From Bacteroidota bacterium (lineage in GTDB: Bacteria; Bacteroidota; Bacteroidia; NS11-12g; UBA955), in contig JAGXTF010000014.1 in the NCBI GenBank assembly GCA_018333525.1, positions 1-58,421 on the forward strand: a stretch of 58,421 nucleotides of DNA, in the 5' to 3' direction. Within the stretch, counting starts at the first letter, position 1. The number at the start of each line of letters is the position of its first letter. The notes beneath the pieces were generated by a model. It ran no database searches. It was given only the letters and a program-made list of their open reading frames with translations, and was not told the origin of the DNA. This document shows positions 9,438 through 18,741 of this stretch, in pieces. A program made the position numbers and the translations under genes.

Positions 9438-11948
9438 TTGGCAACATATATTAAAACTGGGTTATCAGAAAAAGAAGCAGCCGAGAAAATAAGGCAATCG
9501 GGGTTCAATGAATTGCCTGCGGCAAAATCAAAGAATATTACCGGAATTGCCCTGGAAGTAATACAGGAGCCTATGTTTTTGCTGCTGATCAGTTGCGGTA
9601 TTTTGTATATTATTTTAGGAGATTATAGAGAAGGAATAGTTCTCCTTTGCACCATATTTATTATCATTTTTATTACTTTTTATCAATATCAAAAAACAGA
9701 AAAAGCGATAGATGCATTGCGACAATTGTCTTCACCAAGGGCATTGGTCATTCGCGATGGAAAGGAAGTGCGCATCCCTGGCCGCGAAGTGGTAACAGAG
9801 GATATAATTTTGCTGCACGAAGGTGACAGGATACCTGCTGATGCAGTGCTGCTGGAAGGCTGGAACCTTACTGTGGATGAATCTCTGCTCACCGGTGAAT
9901 CTGTGGCCGTACAAAAAAATAATTTCATGACAGACGAAAAAAATCATCTTCTATTTTCAGGAACCCTTGTGGTACAAGGAAAAGGAATTGCAAAAGTATT
10001 GGCAACCGGACAACAAACGCGTTTTGGAAAAATAGGAAGTTCATTAGAGAGTATTGATGCAGATGAAACCCGATTGCAAAAAGAGATGAAAGTCCTCATT
10101 CGCAATTTGTTCATTGCCGGCGGTATTCTGAGTGTTTGCGTAGTTCTGGCCTTTTATTTTACCCGCGGAAACTGGATACAATCCGTGCTCAACGGATTGG
10201 CTGCAGCCATGGCAATTTTGCCGGAAGAATTTCCTGTGGTTCTCACCGTTTTTCTTGCATTGGGGGCCTGGCGATTGGCGAGAAAAAAAGTACTCACACG
10301 CAGACCATCTGCCATTGAAACCCTGGGCTCGGCTACCGTTTTGTGCAGCGATAAAACCGGAACCATTACCCAAAATAGAATGGAAATTGCGGCGTTGTAT
10401 GCAAAGGATACCGAAATTATCTGGTCCGGTTTTGAGGAGAAAAAAGAATTAATTTCAGAATTGGTTTTTGGAGGATTTTTGGCTTCTCATGAAAGTTCCA
10501 TAGATCCAATGGAGAAAGCTATTGCAGCCCTTCACAGTGATTTCGGGAATTTATCCAATACCGGAAGATGTATACAGGAATTTCCATTAAGTACCGCATT
10601 TTTTGCAATGACCAGAGTATATGAAAATGCGGGTTCTGGTGGTTATGATATTTTTGCAAAAGGCGCACCGGAAGCAATATTTGAATTGTGTGGATTGAGA
10701 GAAAAAGAAATAGCAGAACTAACTATACCATTGAATTTAATGGCGGAAAAGGGAAATCGAATTTTAGCTGTGTGTAAAGCGAATTGGATGCAATCTGTTT
10801 TGCCTGAAAACCAACAGGATTTTAATTTCCGGTTTTTGGGATTTATTGGGTTTGAAGATCCAATGAGGCCGGAAGTGCCGCAGGCAATTAAAGAGTGCAG
10901 AGAGGCTGGAATCAGGGTAATTATGATTACCGGAGATTACCCGGCAACGGCCATTCGCATAGCAGAACAAATAGGTTTGGAAACGAATGGAGAAGTGCTT
11001 ACCGGAAACGAACTGGAAATTTTAAGTGAGATAGAATTGCAGGAAAAAATTAAAAGTATTCATGTATTTGCGCGAATTATTCCGGAACAAAAATTGCAAA
11101 TTATCCGCGCATTAAAAGCAAATGGGGAAATTGTTGCTATGACCGGAGACGGTGTAAATGATGCCCCGGCTTTGAAGGCAGCAGACATAGGAGTGGCCAT
11201 GGGGGCCAAGGGGACAGATGTTGCAAGGGAAGCCTCTTCTTTGGTTTTATTGGATGATAATTTCGCCTCCATAGTTTCCGCAATAAGGTTGGGTAGAAAA
11301 ATATTTGATAATTTACAAAAGGCCATGTCTTATATCATAGCCATTCATATACCGATTATCGGGTTGACTTTAATACCGGCATTATTTTCTGCATTGCCAT
11401 TGATTTTAATGCCTCTGCATATTGTTTTTATGGAATTAATTATTGATCCTGTAAGTTCAGTTGCATTTGAATCGGAAAAGGAAGAAGCAAACATTATGAA
11501 ACGCCCACCCCGCAATCCAAATGAATTGTTTTTTGGCTGGAAAAAAATATTGTTGGGTGTTTCCCGCGGTGTTTTATTGTTTTTTATGGTGGCCGGAATT
11601 TATTTTTTATCCGTGCAGGAAGGGCACAGCGAAGGAGAAGTCAGAGCCATTGCCTTTTCCTCTTTGATAATAGGAAACCTGTTTCTGATTCTCACTTCCT
11701 TATCCAAAACCAGGAGTTTTATTTCGGTACTTTTTGAAAAAAACTTTGCATTGCTGGCAATCATTGGATTCGCAATGCTGATGCTTTTATTGTCTATTTC
11801 ACTTCCCGCATTGCAAAAATTATTCAGCTTTGAATTTCCGGGTTATTCGCATTTTATTTCCTCTTTTTCGGGGGCATTAATTTTGCTTTTGATTTTTGAA
11901 TCTGTGAAATATTTTCGGGTCCGAGGTAAAAATAAGGCCGGTATATAA
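9438..11948 (+). CDS. P2-like cation-transporting P-type ATPase
   Basis: 836 residues. The frame has a stop at 9432-9434 and no early ATG, so TTG 9438 is the likely start. Key motifs: actuator TGES 152-155, membrane motif PEEFP 262-266 in M4, phosphorylation site DKTGT (D305), and the hinge GDGVNDAPALKAADIGVAMG. Ten hydrophobic segments are arranged 4+6. The N-terminal cation ATPase domain and the lack of a heavy-metal CPC motif place it with Ca2+/Mn2+-type transporters, but the ion cannot be named. It stands as a single gene; fabD downstream has its own promoter. Confidence 0.9.
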   Translation: MATYIKTGLSEKEAAEKIRQSGFNELPAAKSKNITGIALEVIQEPMFLLLISCGILYIILGDYREGIVLLCTIFIIIFITFYQYQKTEKAIDALRQLSSPRALVIRDGKEVRIPGREVVTEDIILLHEGDRIPADAVLLEGWNLTVDESLLTGESVAVQKNNFMTDEKNHLLFSGTLVVQGKGIAKVLATGQQTRFGKIGSSLESIDADETRLQKEMKVLIRNLFIAGGILSVCVVLAFYFTRGNWIQSVLNGLAAAMAILPEEFPVVLTVFLALGAWRLARKKVLTRRPSAIETLGSATVLCSDKTGTITQNRMEIAALYAKDTEIIWSGFEEKKELISELVFGGFLASHESSIDPMEKAIAALHSDFGNLSNTGRCIQEFPLSTAFFAMTRVYENAGSGGYDIFAKGAPEAIFELCGLREKEIAELTIPLNLMAEKGNRILAVCKANWMQSVLPENQQDFNFRFLGFIGFEDPMRPEVPQAIKECREAGIRVIMITGDYPATAIRIAEQIGLETNGEVLTGNELEILSEIELQEKIKSIHVFARIIPEQKLQIIRALKANGEIVAMTGDGVNDAPALKAADIGVAMGAKGTDVAREASSLVLLDDNFASIVSAIRLGRKIFDNLQKAMSYIIAIHIPIIGLTLIPALFSALPLILMPLHIVFMELIIDPVSSVAFESEKEEANIMKRPPRNPNELFFGWKKILLGVSRGVLLFFMVAGIYFLSVQEGHSEGEVRAIAFSSLIIGNLFLILTSLSKTRSFISVLFEKNFALLAIIGFAMLMLLLSISLPALQKLFSFEFPGYSHFISSFSGALILLLIFESVKYFRVRGKNKAGI

Positions 11949-12044
11949 ACCTTTAAATTATAGCTGGTCCATGCAAATTCAGAGGCTGTTGGTTCATTCA
12001 AATTGAAATTTTAAAGGGAGCACCATTGATTTTTAAGATTTTCT

Positions 12045-12052
12045 TATCTTCG
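12045..12052 (+). promoter_or_regulatory. -7-like promoter element for fabD
   Basis: TATCTTCG, one base off TAnnTTTG, ends only 4 nt before the fabD ATG. If used, the mRNA would be leaderless or nearly so. The same octamer precedes kbl at 48257. Confidence 0.45.
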
Positions 12053-12056
12053 CCGC

Positions 12057-12938
12057 ATGGGTAAACACGCGTACGTATTCCCCGGACAGGGAAGCCAGTT
12101 TGTAGGGATGGGGAAAGACCTCTATGAATCTTTTACCGCAGCCAAAGAATGGTTTGAGCAAGCTAATGAAATCTTGGGATTCCGAATTACCGATATGATG
12201 TTTTCCGGAACCGATGAGGATCTGAGACAAACCAGTGTTACCCAGCCTGCAATTTTTTTACATTCTGTTATTCGCGCAAGATTACTGGAAGGATTTAAGC
12301 CGGATATGGTTGCAGGGCATTCATTGGGTGAATTTAGCGCCCTGGTAGCCAACCAGACACTTTCTTTTGAGGATGGTTTGCGCTTGGTAAGCCAGCGCGC
12401 CCGTGCCATGCAGGAAGCCTGTGAAATGCAACCTGGAACCATGGCTGCAGTTTTGGCTTTGGATGATGCAATTGTGGAAGAAATATGCGCTTCCATTTCG
12501 GGAATTGTTGTTCCGGCCAATTACAATTGTCCTGGTCAATTGGTTATCAGCGGTTCCGTGGAAGCTATAAATATAGCCTGTGAAAAAATGAAAGAAGCAG
12601 GTGCAAAAAGAGCGCTGGTTTTGCCAGTAGGGGGCGCATTTCATTCCCCTTTAATGGAGCCGGCACGCGAAAAACTGGCTGCAGCAATTGAGAATACAAA
12701 CTTTAACCAACCGAATTGTCCGGTGTATCAGAATGTTACTGCAAGTGCGATTTCCGATAAAGATGAAATTCGAAAAAATCTGGTAGCGCAACTGACAGCA
12801 CCAGTTCGATGGACCCAAAGCATACAGGCAATGTGGGCGGATGGAGCAACAAAATTCACCGAGGTTGGTCCCGGTAAAGTTCTACAGGGATTGGTTAAAA
12901 AAATTGCGTCGGAAGCAGAAGCAGAAAGTATTGCTTAA
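12057..12938 (+). CDS. fabD: ACP S-malonyltransferase
   Basis: 293 residues, typical length. The active-site serine is in GHSLGEFSAL (S89), the N-terminal PGQGSQ motif is at 9-14, and the catalytic histidine is in GAFHSPLM near 198. It loads malonyl from malonyl-CoA onto acyl carrier protein for fatty acid synthesis in the cytosol. No other fab gene is adjacent. A -7-like box lies directly before the start. Confidence 0.96.
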   Translation: MGKHAYVFPGQGSQFVGMGKDLYESFTAAKEWFEQANEILGFRITDMMFSGTDEDLRQTSVTQPAIFLHSVIRARLLEGFKPDMVAGHSLGEFSALVANQTLSFEDGLRLVSQRARAMQEACEMQPGTMAAVLALDDAIVEEICASISGIVVPANYNCPGQLVISGSVEAINIACEKMKEAGAKRALVLPVGGAFHSPLMEPAREKLAAAIENTNFNQPNCPVYQNVTASAISDKDEIRKNLVAQLTAPVRWTQSIQAMWADGATKFTEVGPGKVLQGLVKKIASEAEAESIA

Positions 12939-12983
12939 AAAATATTACACCCATTATTTTCAATAAATTAAAACTTTATACTC

Positions 12984-14462
12984 ATGAAAAAACTATTTTT
13001 AATTCATTTATTGCTATTTGCATTTGTACATTTTGTAAGCGCTCAGGCCACTGTGGTTGCAAGTCGCGAATTTGACGCGGACGATTTCTTAAAAGGCAGC
13101 CTCAATATGAATGAAGCCGGAATTATGATGTACGGCTGGGAAGAAAAAGGCACATTTGCCTGTAAAGCACTGGATAAAAATCTGGATAATTATGCTTCCT
13201 GGACCATCAGTACGGAAAAGCGCGCAACCCTTGCCGACATTACCTACTCGCAAAAAACAGGGCAGGCAATTGCACTCATTCAAACAGGAAAATCTACCTA
13301 TTTATTTGTGGCGATGGATGTGAAAACCAAGAAAAAGAAAACTACGGAATTGCTTGTTCCAAAAGGCACTGGTTTGCGTGAAATATTATACGCGGTTGGA
13401 GATCAGATTTGGTTTGTCGGCTACAATAAAAAGTCGTTTTTTTTGTATACTTGCGACATCGCGTCTCCAAAACTCGTGCCTTTGGATCCTGGTATTTCAG
13501 GAGAAAAATTCAATATTTTGAATCTCGATATTATGGACAATGATGAAGTAGCGGTGGTGTATTCTTTTGGACCAAAAAAATTGCGTGAACTGGATGTATT
13601 GGTATTGGATGCAGAAGGCAAAACATTAGTTCCGAGGTTGATGGAATCTGCAAGTATAGAAGAGCGAAATCTGGCTATTAATGCCAGTGTAACCAGGTTG
13701 GGCAAAGGCGATTATGCGCTTACAGGCAATTACAATAAAAAAGGGAAAAGCGATGCAAATGGGGTTTATTTTGCCCGATACAGCGATGGGAAAATCGGAT
13801 ATTTAAGCAATTTTGACTATTCCGATTTTGATCATTTTTACGACCATTTAAGTGCAAAGGAACGCGAAAAAAGAGAAGCAAAAATTGAAAAGAAAAAGAG
13901 CAAAGGAAAGGATGTAACTCTTACCGCACTTTCCATCATGCATAAAACTATTTCCACTAAAACCGGATTGGTTTTTATTGCAGAATATTATTACCCAACA
14001 TATTATACCGTTACTACCACTTCCTACTCAGGTGGTAAGGCTACAACTACTACCCGTACTGAGTTTGACGGATACCAGTATACCCATGCGTTAATAGTTG
14101 GAATAGACAAAAACGGGAAAAAAGTTTACGATTTAAATTTTCCCATTCGCCCGCAATACAAGCCATTTGTTCCGGTAAGATTTTTGCGCACTTATTCCGA
14201 TTCTGATATTGTGCATATGGTTTATACTTCGGGTAGAAGAATTTATTCAGCCCGTGTCGAAGACAATAAACTCGAGAATAAATATTTCGATATGTTGAAT
14301 AAACTCGGCCAGAATGAGAAAGACAAAGGTTCAGCTTCCAGCAGTATTTACTGGTACGACAATTATTTCTTTATTCTGGAAATTGAAAAAACCAAGGAAA
14401 AAGGATTGGGCGGAAAACGTACAACCAAACGATTTGCCTTTAAGGTAGAAGTGCAGGAGTAA
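12984..14462 (+). CDS. secreted protein of unknown function
   Basis: 492 residues with a clear signal peptide (MKKLFLIHLLLFAFVHFVSA, cut near 20-21). The mature part is beta-rich and soluble-looking. A lysine-rich stretch at about 285-305 (KEREKREAKIEKKKSKGK) interrupts it, and a Thr/Tyr-rich stretch (YYYPTYYTVTTTSYSGG) follows. No T9SS C-terminal domain is visible, so it is probably periplasmic or surface-anchored by other means. I do not recognise the family. It converges on the T9SS gene with no spacer: stop at 14462, next stop at 14463. Confidence 0.8.
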   Translation: MKKLFLIHLLLFAFVHFVSAQATVVASREFDADDFLKGSLNMNEAGIMMYGWEEKGTFACKALDKNLDNYASWTISTEKRATLADITYSQKTGQAIALIQTGKSTYLFVAMDVKTKKKKTTELLVPKGTGLREILYAVGDQIWFVGYNKKSFFLYTCDIASPKLVPLDPGISGEKFNILNLDIMDNDEVAVVYSFGPKKLRELDVLVLDAEGKTLVPRLMESASIEERNLAINASVTRLGKGDYALTGNYNKKGKSDANGVYFARYSDGKIGYLSNFDYSDFDHFYDHLSAKEREKREAKIEKKKSKGKDVTLTALSIMHKTISTKTGLVFIAEYYYPTYYTVTTTSYSGGKATTTTRTEFDGYQYTHALIVGIDKNGKKVYDLNFPIRPQYKPFVPVRFLRTYSDSDIVHMVYTSGRRIYSARVEDNKLENKYFDMLNKLGQNEKDKGSASSSIYWYDNYFFILEIEKTKEKGLGGKRTTKRFAFKVEVQE

Positions 14463-17400
14463 TTATCTAATCAGCGTTACCGACCCGCTGATATATTTGT
14501 CTTTTTTCTCGCCGTCTTTCGATTTAATATGGATTTGATAGAAATATACTCCTTCGGGAAGATCCACGCCAATGTTCTCTACTTTGCCATTCCAGCATTG
14601 GGTTAAATCATCGGAATAGTAAATTCTCTCGCCCCAGCGGTTGAATATTTTTAATGTGGATTCATCGCATTCCTTGGACAAACCATATACGCGATAGCAA
14701 TCGTTTTTTGTATCCCCATCGGGTGTAAATACATTTGCCAGATAGATTTCATTGCTGCTATCCTTATTAATTAAAAATGGTTTTTCAATGGAATCTTTGC
14801 AACCGCTAACAGGATGTGTTGCAATTACTTTTACCGAATAATTTCCGGGAAAATAGGAATGACGAACCTTTGTTCCGCTTGTTTTTGTTCCATCCCCTAA
14901 ATCCCATTCGGGATTGCCCATATTTTCTCCTGTTACCTCAAAATCGACGTAAGAAGAACAATGATCCAGTTTCATTTGCAATTCAATTTGAGGAGAAGTT
15001 AAAACCTCCACTTCCAAATCAAAAGTATCGGTAACATTGCAACTACCGGAATCGGTTACCACCAGCCTTACTGTGTATTTCCCATCTTCTGCATAGATAT
15101 GATATGGATTGACTTGATTGCTGCTGTCCCCATCCCCAAATGTCCATTTAAATGTTTTTCCAAAAGTATTGGATTGGTAAAAAAATATGGTATCCGGATA
15201 ACAAACTTTTTGGGGTTCTGCAATAAATTTTGCTTCTACTGCGTAGGTGATATTAAAATCAAATTTAAAACTAGCATTGCTGCATCGGTAACTCACATTC
15301 ACCGGGAAAGCGGCACCTGGAGTGGTTGGAAAATCATTTAATCCGGGAGGAGCAGGAGGGCAACTGCTGCAAACAGATTGATAAATTACACCTCTTTTAT
15401 CAAATCTGGATGTACCACCATCCACGTGATCTTCGCTGCTGTCGCCACCAAAATACGTTGCATAAATCAGGGATTTTGCATCTTTACCAAGTACCAATAA
15501 ATAGAAATCATTGTCATCGGTAGTTTTTTGAAATGCATTGCTGCTCACTTCCAGATTGGCAGAAGTTCCGGCATTGCCAACCCCAACACTGGAGCCCCAT
15601 CCACTGAAATAAATATTGTAGCATTTGTCTACCAGAAATGCACAGGGACTTAATTCCGGAGCTCCACTTCTGTAACCAAAAGTGGTAACAAATTCTTCTG
15701 AATCCAGGGCATTATTTAATCTGCCTATAAATTGGGTGGTGTTGTTTTTGCCATATGTGCCGGCAGTTCTGTTAACCTGGCCTTCGGTTTGTCCGGTAAC
15801 ATAAATCTGATTTTTTATGTCATAATCCACAAAATAAATTTGATCATAAGCATTGGTACCATAAAAAGTAGATGATTTTAATTTACCACTGTCGTTGCTC
15901 AATTTTGTTACCCAACCATCGGAATTTCCTCCGAGGTAAGTGTTGTTCAAACCATTGCCTGCCATGGGGAAATTTGAGCTGGAAGTACCTCCGCCAACAA
16001 ATAAATTCAAAGAGTCATCCAGCTTTAAACTATACGCTGCGTCATCGTTTGAACCACCTAAAAAAGTGGACCAAATAATTTGAGATAAATCTTTATTTAA
16101 GCATATTGCAACTCCATCCAATCCCCCGGCAAATACCGGCTGCATTCCATTTACAGAAGGAAACGCCGGTGAACGTGTACATGTGGCAACATAAATATTT
16201 CCATTCCCATCCGAAATAATATCTCCTCTAAAATCATCTGCATAATTAAAGTGCAATGTGCCATTGTTTATCCCATCATTTTGGGTACCTCCCAAATAAG
16301 TCCCCGCCAACATACTTGTACCATTTGCGCTTAATTTTACAACATAAATATCATGGCCGCCATTCCATCCGGAATCCACAGCAGTATTTTTGGGTATTGG
16401 AAAATTGTTAGAAAGGGTGGTGCCAAATACCAATAAATTGTTTTTTTCATCCAGCCCCAAACTATGCGGATATTCATTGGATTTTCCTCCTAAATAAGTG
16501 GCATAAATCAAAGCGGAACCATCCGGCTTGTATTTGCTGATGGAAACATCACACGGAAGAAAAACGGGCGCGGCAGCCGGCCCACGGCCCCCATAAATAG
16601 TTTGAAATGCCCCGGGGGTTACCGGATAGGTTCCTTGTGCAATATCTACAATGCCTCCTGCATACAAACATCCTGCAGTATCATAGGTTGCAGTAAATCC
16701 AAAATTATCGCCCCGTGAACCGCTATAAGTGCTGAATACCAACACCGGATCAATGGTTAATGGAATTGATTTATCCCATACTTTTTCAGTATTGGTAAAA
16801 TGAAAACCAATTTGGTTTCCAACCTTTAAAAATTCACATGGAAATTCTTCGGAAAATTGTTTTGCAATAGGTTTTTTAATGGTGAAAATACCTACGGATG
16901 AAATTGCCTGAATATTTCCTTGATTTTGAACCAGAGAATCCTGTCCTGTAAATTGCATCCGGATATCTTCCGGATTGCCACCGGGCTGTACTACCCAATC
17001 AAATTCAACTTCTTCGCCTTTGGTATAAATGATGAAATCTATATGCGGATATATATTTCTTAACCGAATTTTCTTAACCGGATATATTTCGGATTTCCAG
17101 CGTTTTGGATCATCCCCTAAAAAATAATTTTCATACCATTGGGCTTCCTCTTCAAAAGCAACAGAAATTTGATTGTCTGCATCCGAATTTTGAAATGCAA
17201 CGTCAATAGTATGGCCATGTATAACGAATGCCGTATCTATTCCGCGATAATGGAAAGCCTTGTGGATATTCGGCAGATCGGCAGATTCCAGCATCTTGAT
17301 TCTAAAGCCGTTTTTGCGAATGAAAATGGCACCACCCTTAAAAATGGATTTTGCTACTATGGGCTCATCCCACTGTCCCGCATTTGGAGAAAAGTATAGC

Positions 17401-17549
17401 TGTTGCTGGGCTTTTAACGCAAAACCAGAATGCAATATCAACCATATAAGAATAATCCTCCTCAAGCTATACAAAGATAATTCATGGATGTTCCAAAGCC
17501 TTGAATCGGGCTGGAAATGCTTATGTGGATATTGTAAAATTTTTGGCAA
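14463..17549 (-). CDS. large T9SS type B cell-surface protein with SBBP repeats and PKD domains
   Basis: 1028 residues. A signal sequence lies at about 30-47 behind an unusually long charged leader, so the true start may be further downstream. It is followed by a DUF7948-like N-terminal domain (about 50-270), several SBBP beta-propeller repeats built around TYLGG-type strings (about 280-700), two PKD-like domains (FKWTFGDGD near 790 and EWDLGDGTK near 890), and a type B sorting domain beginning NVFTPDGDTKND and containing IFNRWGERIY. Such proteins are exported by T9SS and attached to or released from the surface. It lies 27 nt downstream of the FecR-like gene on the same strand, so the two are probably co-transcribed. 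Confidence 0.9.
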   Translation of the reverse strand: MPKILQYPHKHFQPDSRLWNIHELSLYSLRRIILIWLILHSGFALKAQQQLYFSPNAGQWDEPIVAKSIFKGGAIFIRKNGFRIKMLESADLPNIHKAFHYRGIDTAFVIHGHTIDVAFQNSDADNQISVAFEEEAQWYENYFLGDDPKRWKSEIYPVKKIRLRNIYPHIDFIIYTKGEEVEFDWVVQPGGNPEDIRMQFTGQDSLVQNQGNIQAISSVGIFTIKKPIAKQFSEEFPCEFLKVGNQIGFHFTNTEKVWDKSIPLTIDPVLVFSTYSGSRGDNFGFTATYDTAGCLYAGGIVDIAQGTYPVTPGAFQTIYGGRGPAAAPVFLPCDVSISKYKPDGSALIYATYLGGKSNEYPHSLGLDEKNNLLVFGTTLSNNFPIPKNTAVDSGWNGGHDIYVVKLSANGTSMLAGTYLGGTQNDGINNGTLHFNYADDFRGDIISDGNGNIYVATCTRSPAFPSVNGMQPVFAGGLDGVAICLNKDLSQIIWSTFLGGSNDDAAYSLKLDDSLNLFVGGGTSSSNFPMAGNGLNNTYLGGNSDGWVTKLSNDSGKLKSSTFYGTNAYDQIYFVDYDIKNQIYVTGQTEGQVNRTAGTYGKNNTTQFIGRLNNALDSEEFVTTFGYRSGAPELSPCAFLVDKCYNIYFSGWGSSVGVGNAGTSANLEVSSNAFQKTTDDNDFYLLVLGKDAKSLIYATYFGGDSSEDHVDGGTSRFDKRGVIYQSVCSSCPPAPPGLNDFPTTPGAAFPVNVSYRCSNASFKFDFNITYAVEAKFIAEPQKVCYPDTIFFYQSNTFGKTFKWTFGDGDSSNQVNPYHIYAEDGKYTVRLVVTDSGSCNVTDTFDLEVEVLTSPQIELQMKLDHCSSYVDFEVTGENMGNPEWDLGDGTKTSGTKVRHSYFPGNYSVKVIATHPVSGCKDSIEKPFLINKDSSNEIYLANVFTPDGDTKNDCYRVYGLSKECDESTLKIFNRWGERIYYSDDLTQCWNGKVENIGVDLPEGVYFYQIHIKSKDGEKKDKYISGSVTLIR

Positions 17550-17576
17550 ATCAGGGAAGGTATTTCCCTGTAAAAT

Positions 17577-18488
17577 TTACTTTACGGTCAATTCCAAACC
17601 AAGTGCTTCACTCATGGTTTGTGCTATCTGCTCCGCAGTTGCATTGGCTTCAAATTTACCTGTGAAGGTTCTGGTTGCCTCTGATTCTTTATAAACCAGA
17701 GTTTTACCGAATCTGTGATTCAGCAATTCACCAATTTGCCGGAGATTGGCCTTTTTGAAAACCAACAATTCAGAATCCCATTGAATGGAATTGGTATCAC
17801 CGGACACAGCTGTTAGTTTTTCGGATTCAACTTCAAAAACAGCAGCTTTTCCTTTGGTCAAAATTAACTCTTGCCCTTTTGCGGAAAACGAAACCTTGCC
17901 ATGGCGCACCACTATGGAAATGTTTTCACCAGGGTAGGCTTGAATATCAAAGCCGGTTCCCAATACTTCAGTGTGAGAGGTTCCTGCATTTACCTGAAAT
18001 GGAATTTCTTCATTTCTGGCAACTTCGAATTTTGCTTCACCGGTAAGGCTAATACTTCTATTGTTTTGGTTAAATCCTTCTCCAACTATTACTTTAGAAT
18101 TTCCATTTAAAGTAATTGTTGAACCATCTGAAAGGGTTATTTTTTTGGTAACCGAAGCAGTTGTGGAATAAACCATTTGGGGATGCAGTGCATTTCGTTT
18201 CCATTGGAACCAAATTCCCGCACCTGCCATTAAAATCACGGCAAATGACGCGGCAACAGCATAACTGTGGCGGCGCATCCAGGAAACCTTCATTGGTGCC
18301 TGAACTCCGATTCTGTTTTTAAGGTCCTGCCAACCGGCTTCCACGGATGTGGTAGAATCGTAGGAATAAGATCCTGCAGCATTCCAGATATCCTGTAATT
18401 CTTTATCATTCCCGGCTTCCGGCTGGGAAGATTCACCGGCGAATAGCCGGCCCAATTCTTCGTACTTTTTGTTTTCTTCGTTATTCAT
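17577..18488 (-). CDS. FecR/DUF4974 anti-sigma factor-like transmembrane protein
   Basis: 303 residues from ATG 18488, which has a GAGAGAG ribosome site; an upstream in-frame start would overlap the preceding stop. The cytoplasmic part (1-72) precedes one membrane segment (about 76-96), a periplasmic FecR domain (about 105-215) and a C-terminal DUF4974 domain. Family members relay outer-membrane signals to an ECF sigma factor. Here neither an ECF sigma gene nor a TonB-dependent receptor is adjacent. Instead there is a 59-residue protein upstream (7-nt gap) and a T9SS adhesin downstream. Confidence 0.88.
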   Translation of the reverse strand: MNNEENKKYEELGRLFAGESSQPEAGNDKELQDIWNAAGSYSYDSTTSVEAGWQDLKNRIGVQAPMKVSWMRRHSYAVAASFAVILMAGAGIWFQWKRNALHPQMVYSTTASVTKKITLSDGSTITLNGNSKVIVGEGFNQNNRSISLTGEAKFEVARNEEIPFQVNAGTSHTEVLGTGFDIQAYPGENISIVVRHGKVSFSAKGQELILTKGKAAVFEVESEKLTAVSGDTNSIQWDSELLVFKKANLRQIGELLNHRFGKTLVYKESEATRTFTGKFEANATAEQIAQTMSEALGLELTVK

Positions 18489-18495
18489 ATCTCTC

Positions 18496-18675
18496 TCACC
18501 ACCTGTTCTGAGCCAAATTGCCCACCATTGCATCCACCCTTTGTTTAATTACCGCCAATGTCATGCGGTATTGGGGGTTCTTTCTCAACCAGTCTTCCAA
18601 ATTGCGCAATTCCTCGCTGGTCATCAGTCCGGCTGCGTATTTGGTGAGAAGGTTAGATTCCAATTGTTCTCTCAT
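18496..18675 (-). CDS. 59-residue protein resembling an anti-sigma N-terminal domain
   Basis: Small open frame, ATG 18675 to TGA 18496-18498, 7 nt before the FecR-like start. The sequence (LLTKYAAGLMTSEELRNLED, then WLRKNPQ) reads like the helical N-terminal sigma-binding domain of Bacteroidota FecR or anti-sigma factors (LL.KYL.G..S.EE...LE.WL). There is no membrane segment. It is probably real, given the tight spacing and family-like pattern. It may be a free-standing anti-sigma module or the remnant of a larger gene. Confidence 0.65.
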   Translation of the reverse strand: MREQLESNLLTKYAAGLMTSEELRNLEDWLRKNPQYRMTLAVIKQRVDAMVGNLAQNRW

Positions 18676-18741
18676 AAACGTAATGCGTCCACTACATTAC
18701 CATATAAAGCCCCTATACCCCCAAAAGTTTTATTAAAAAAA

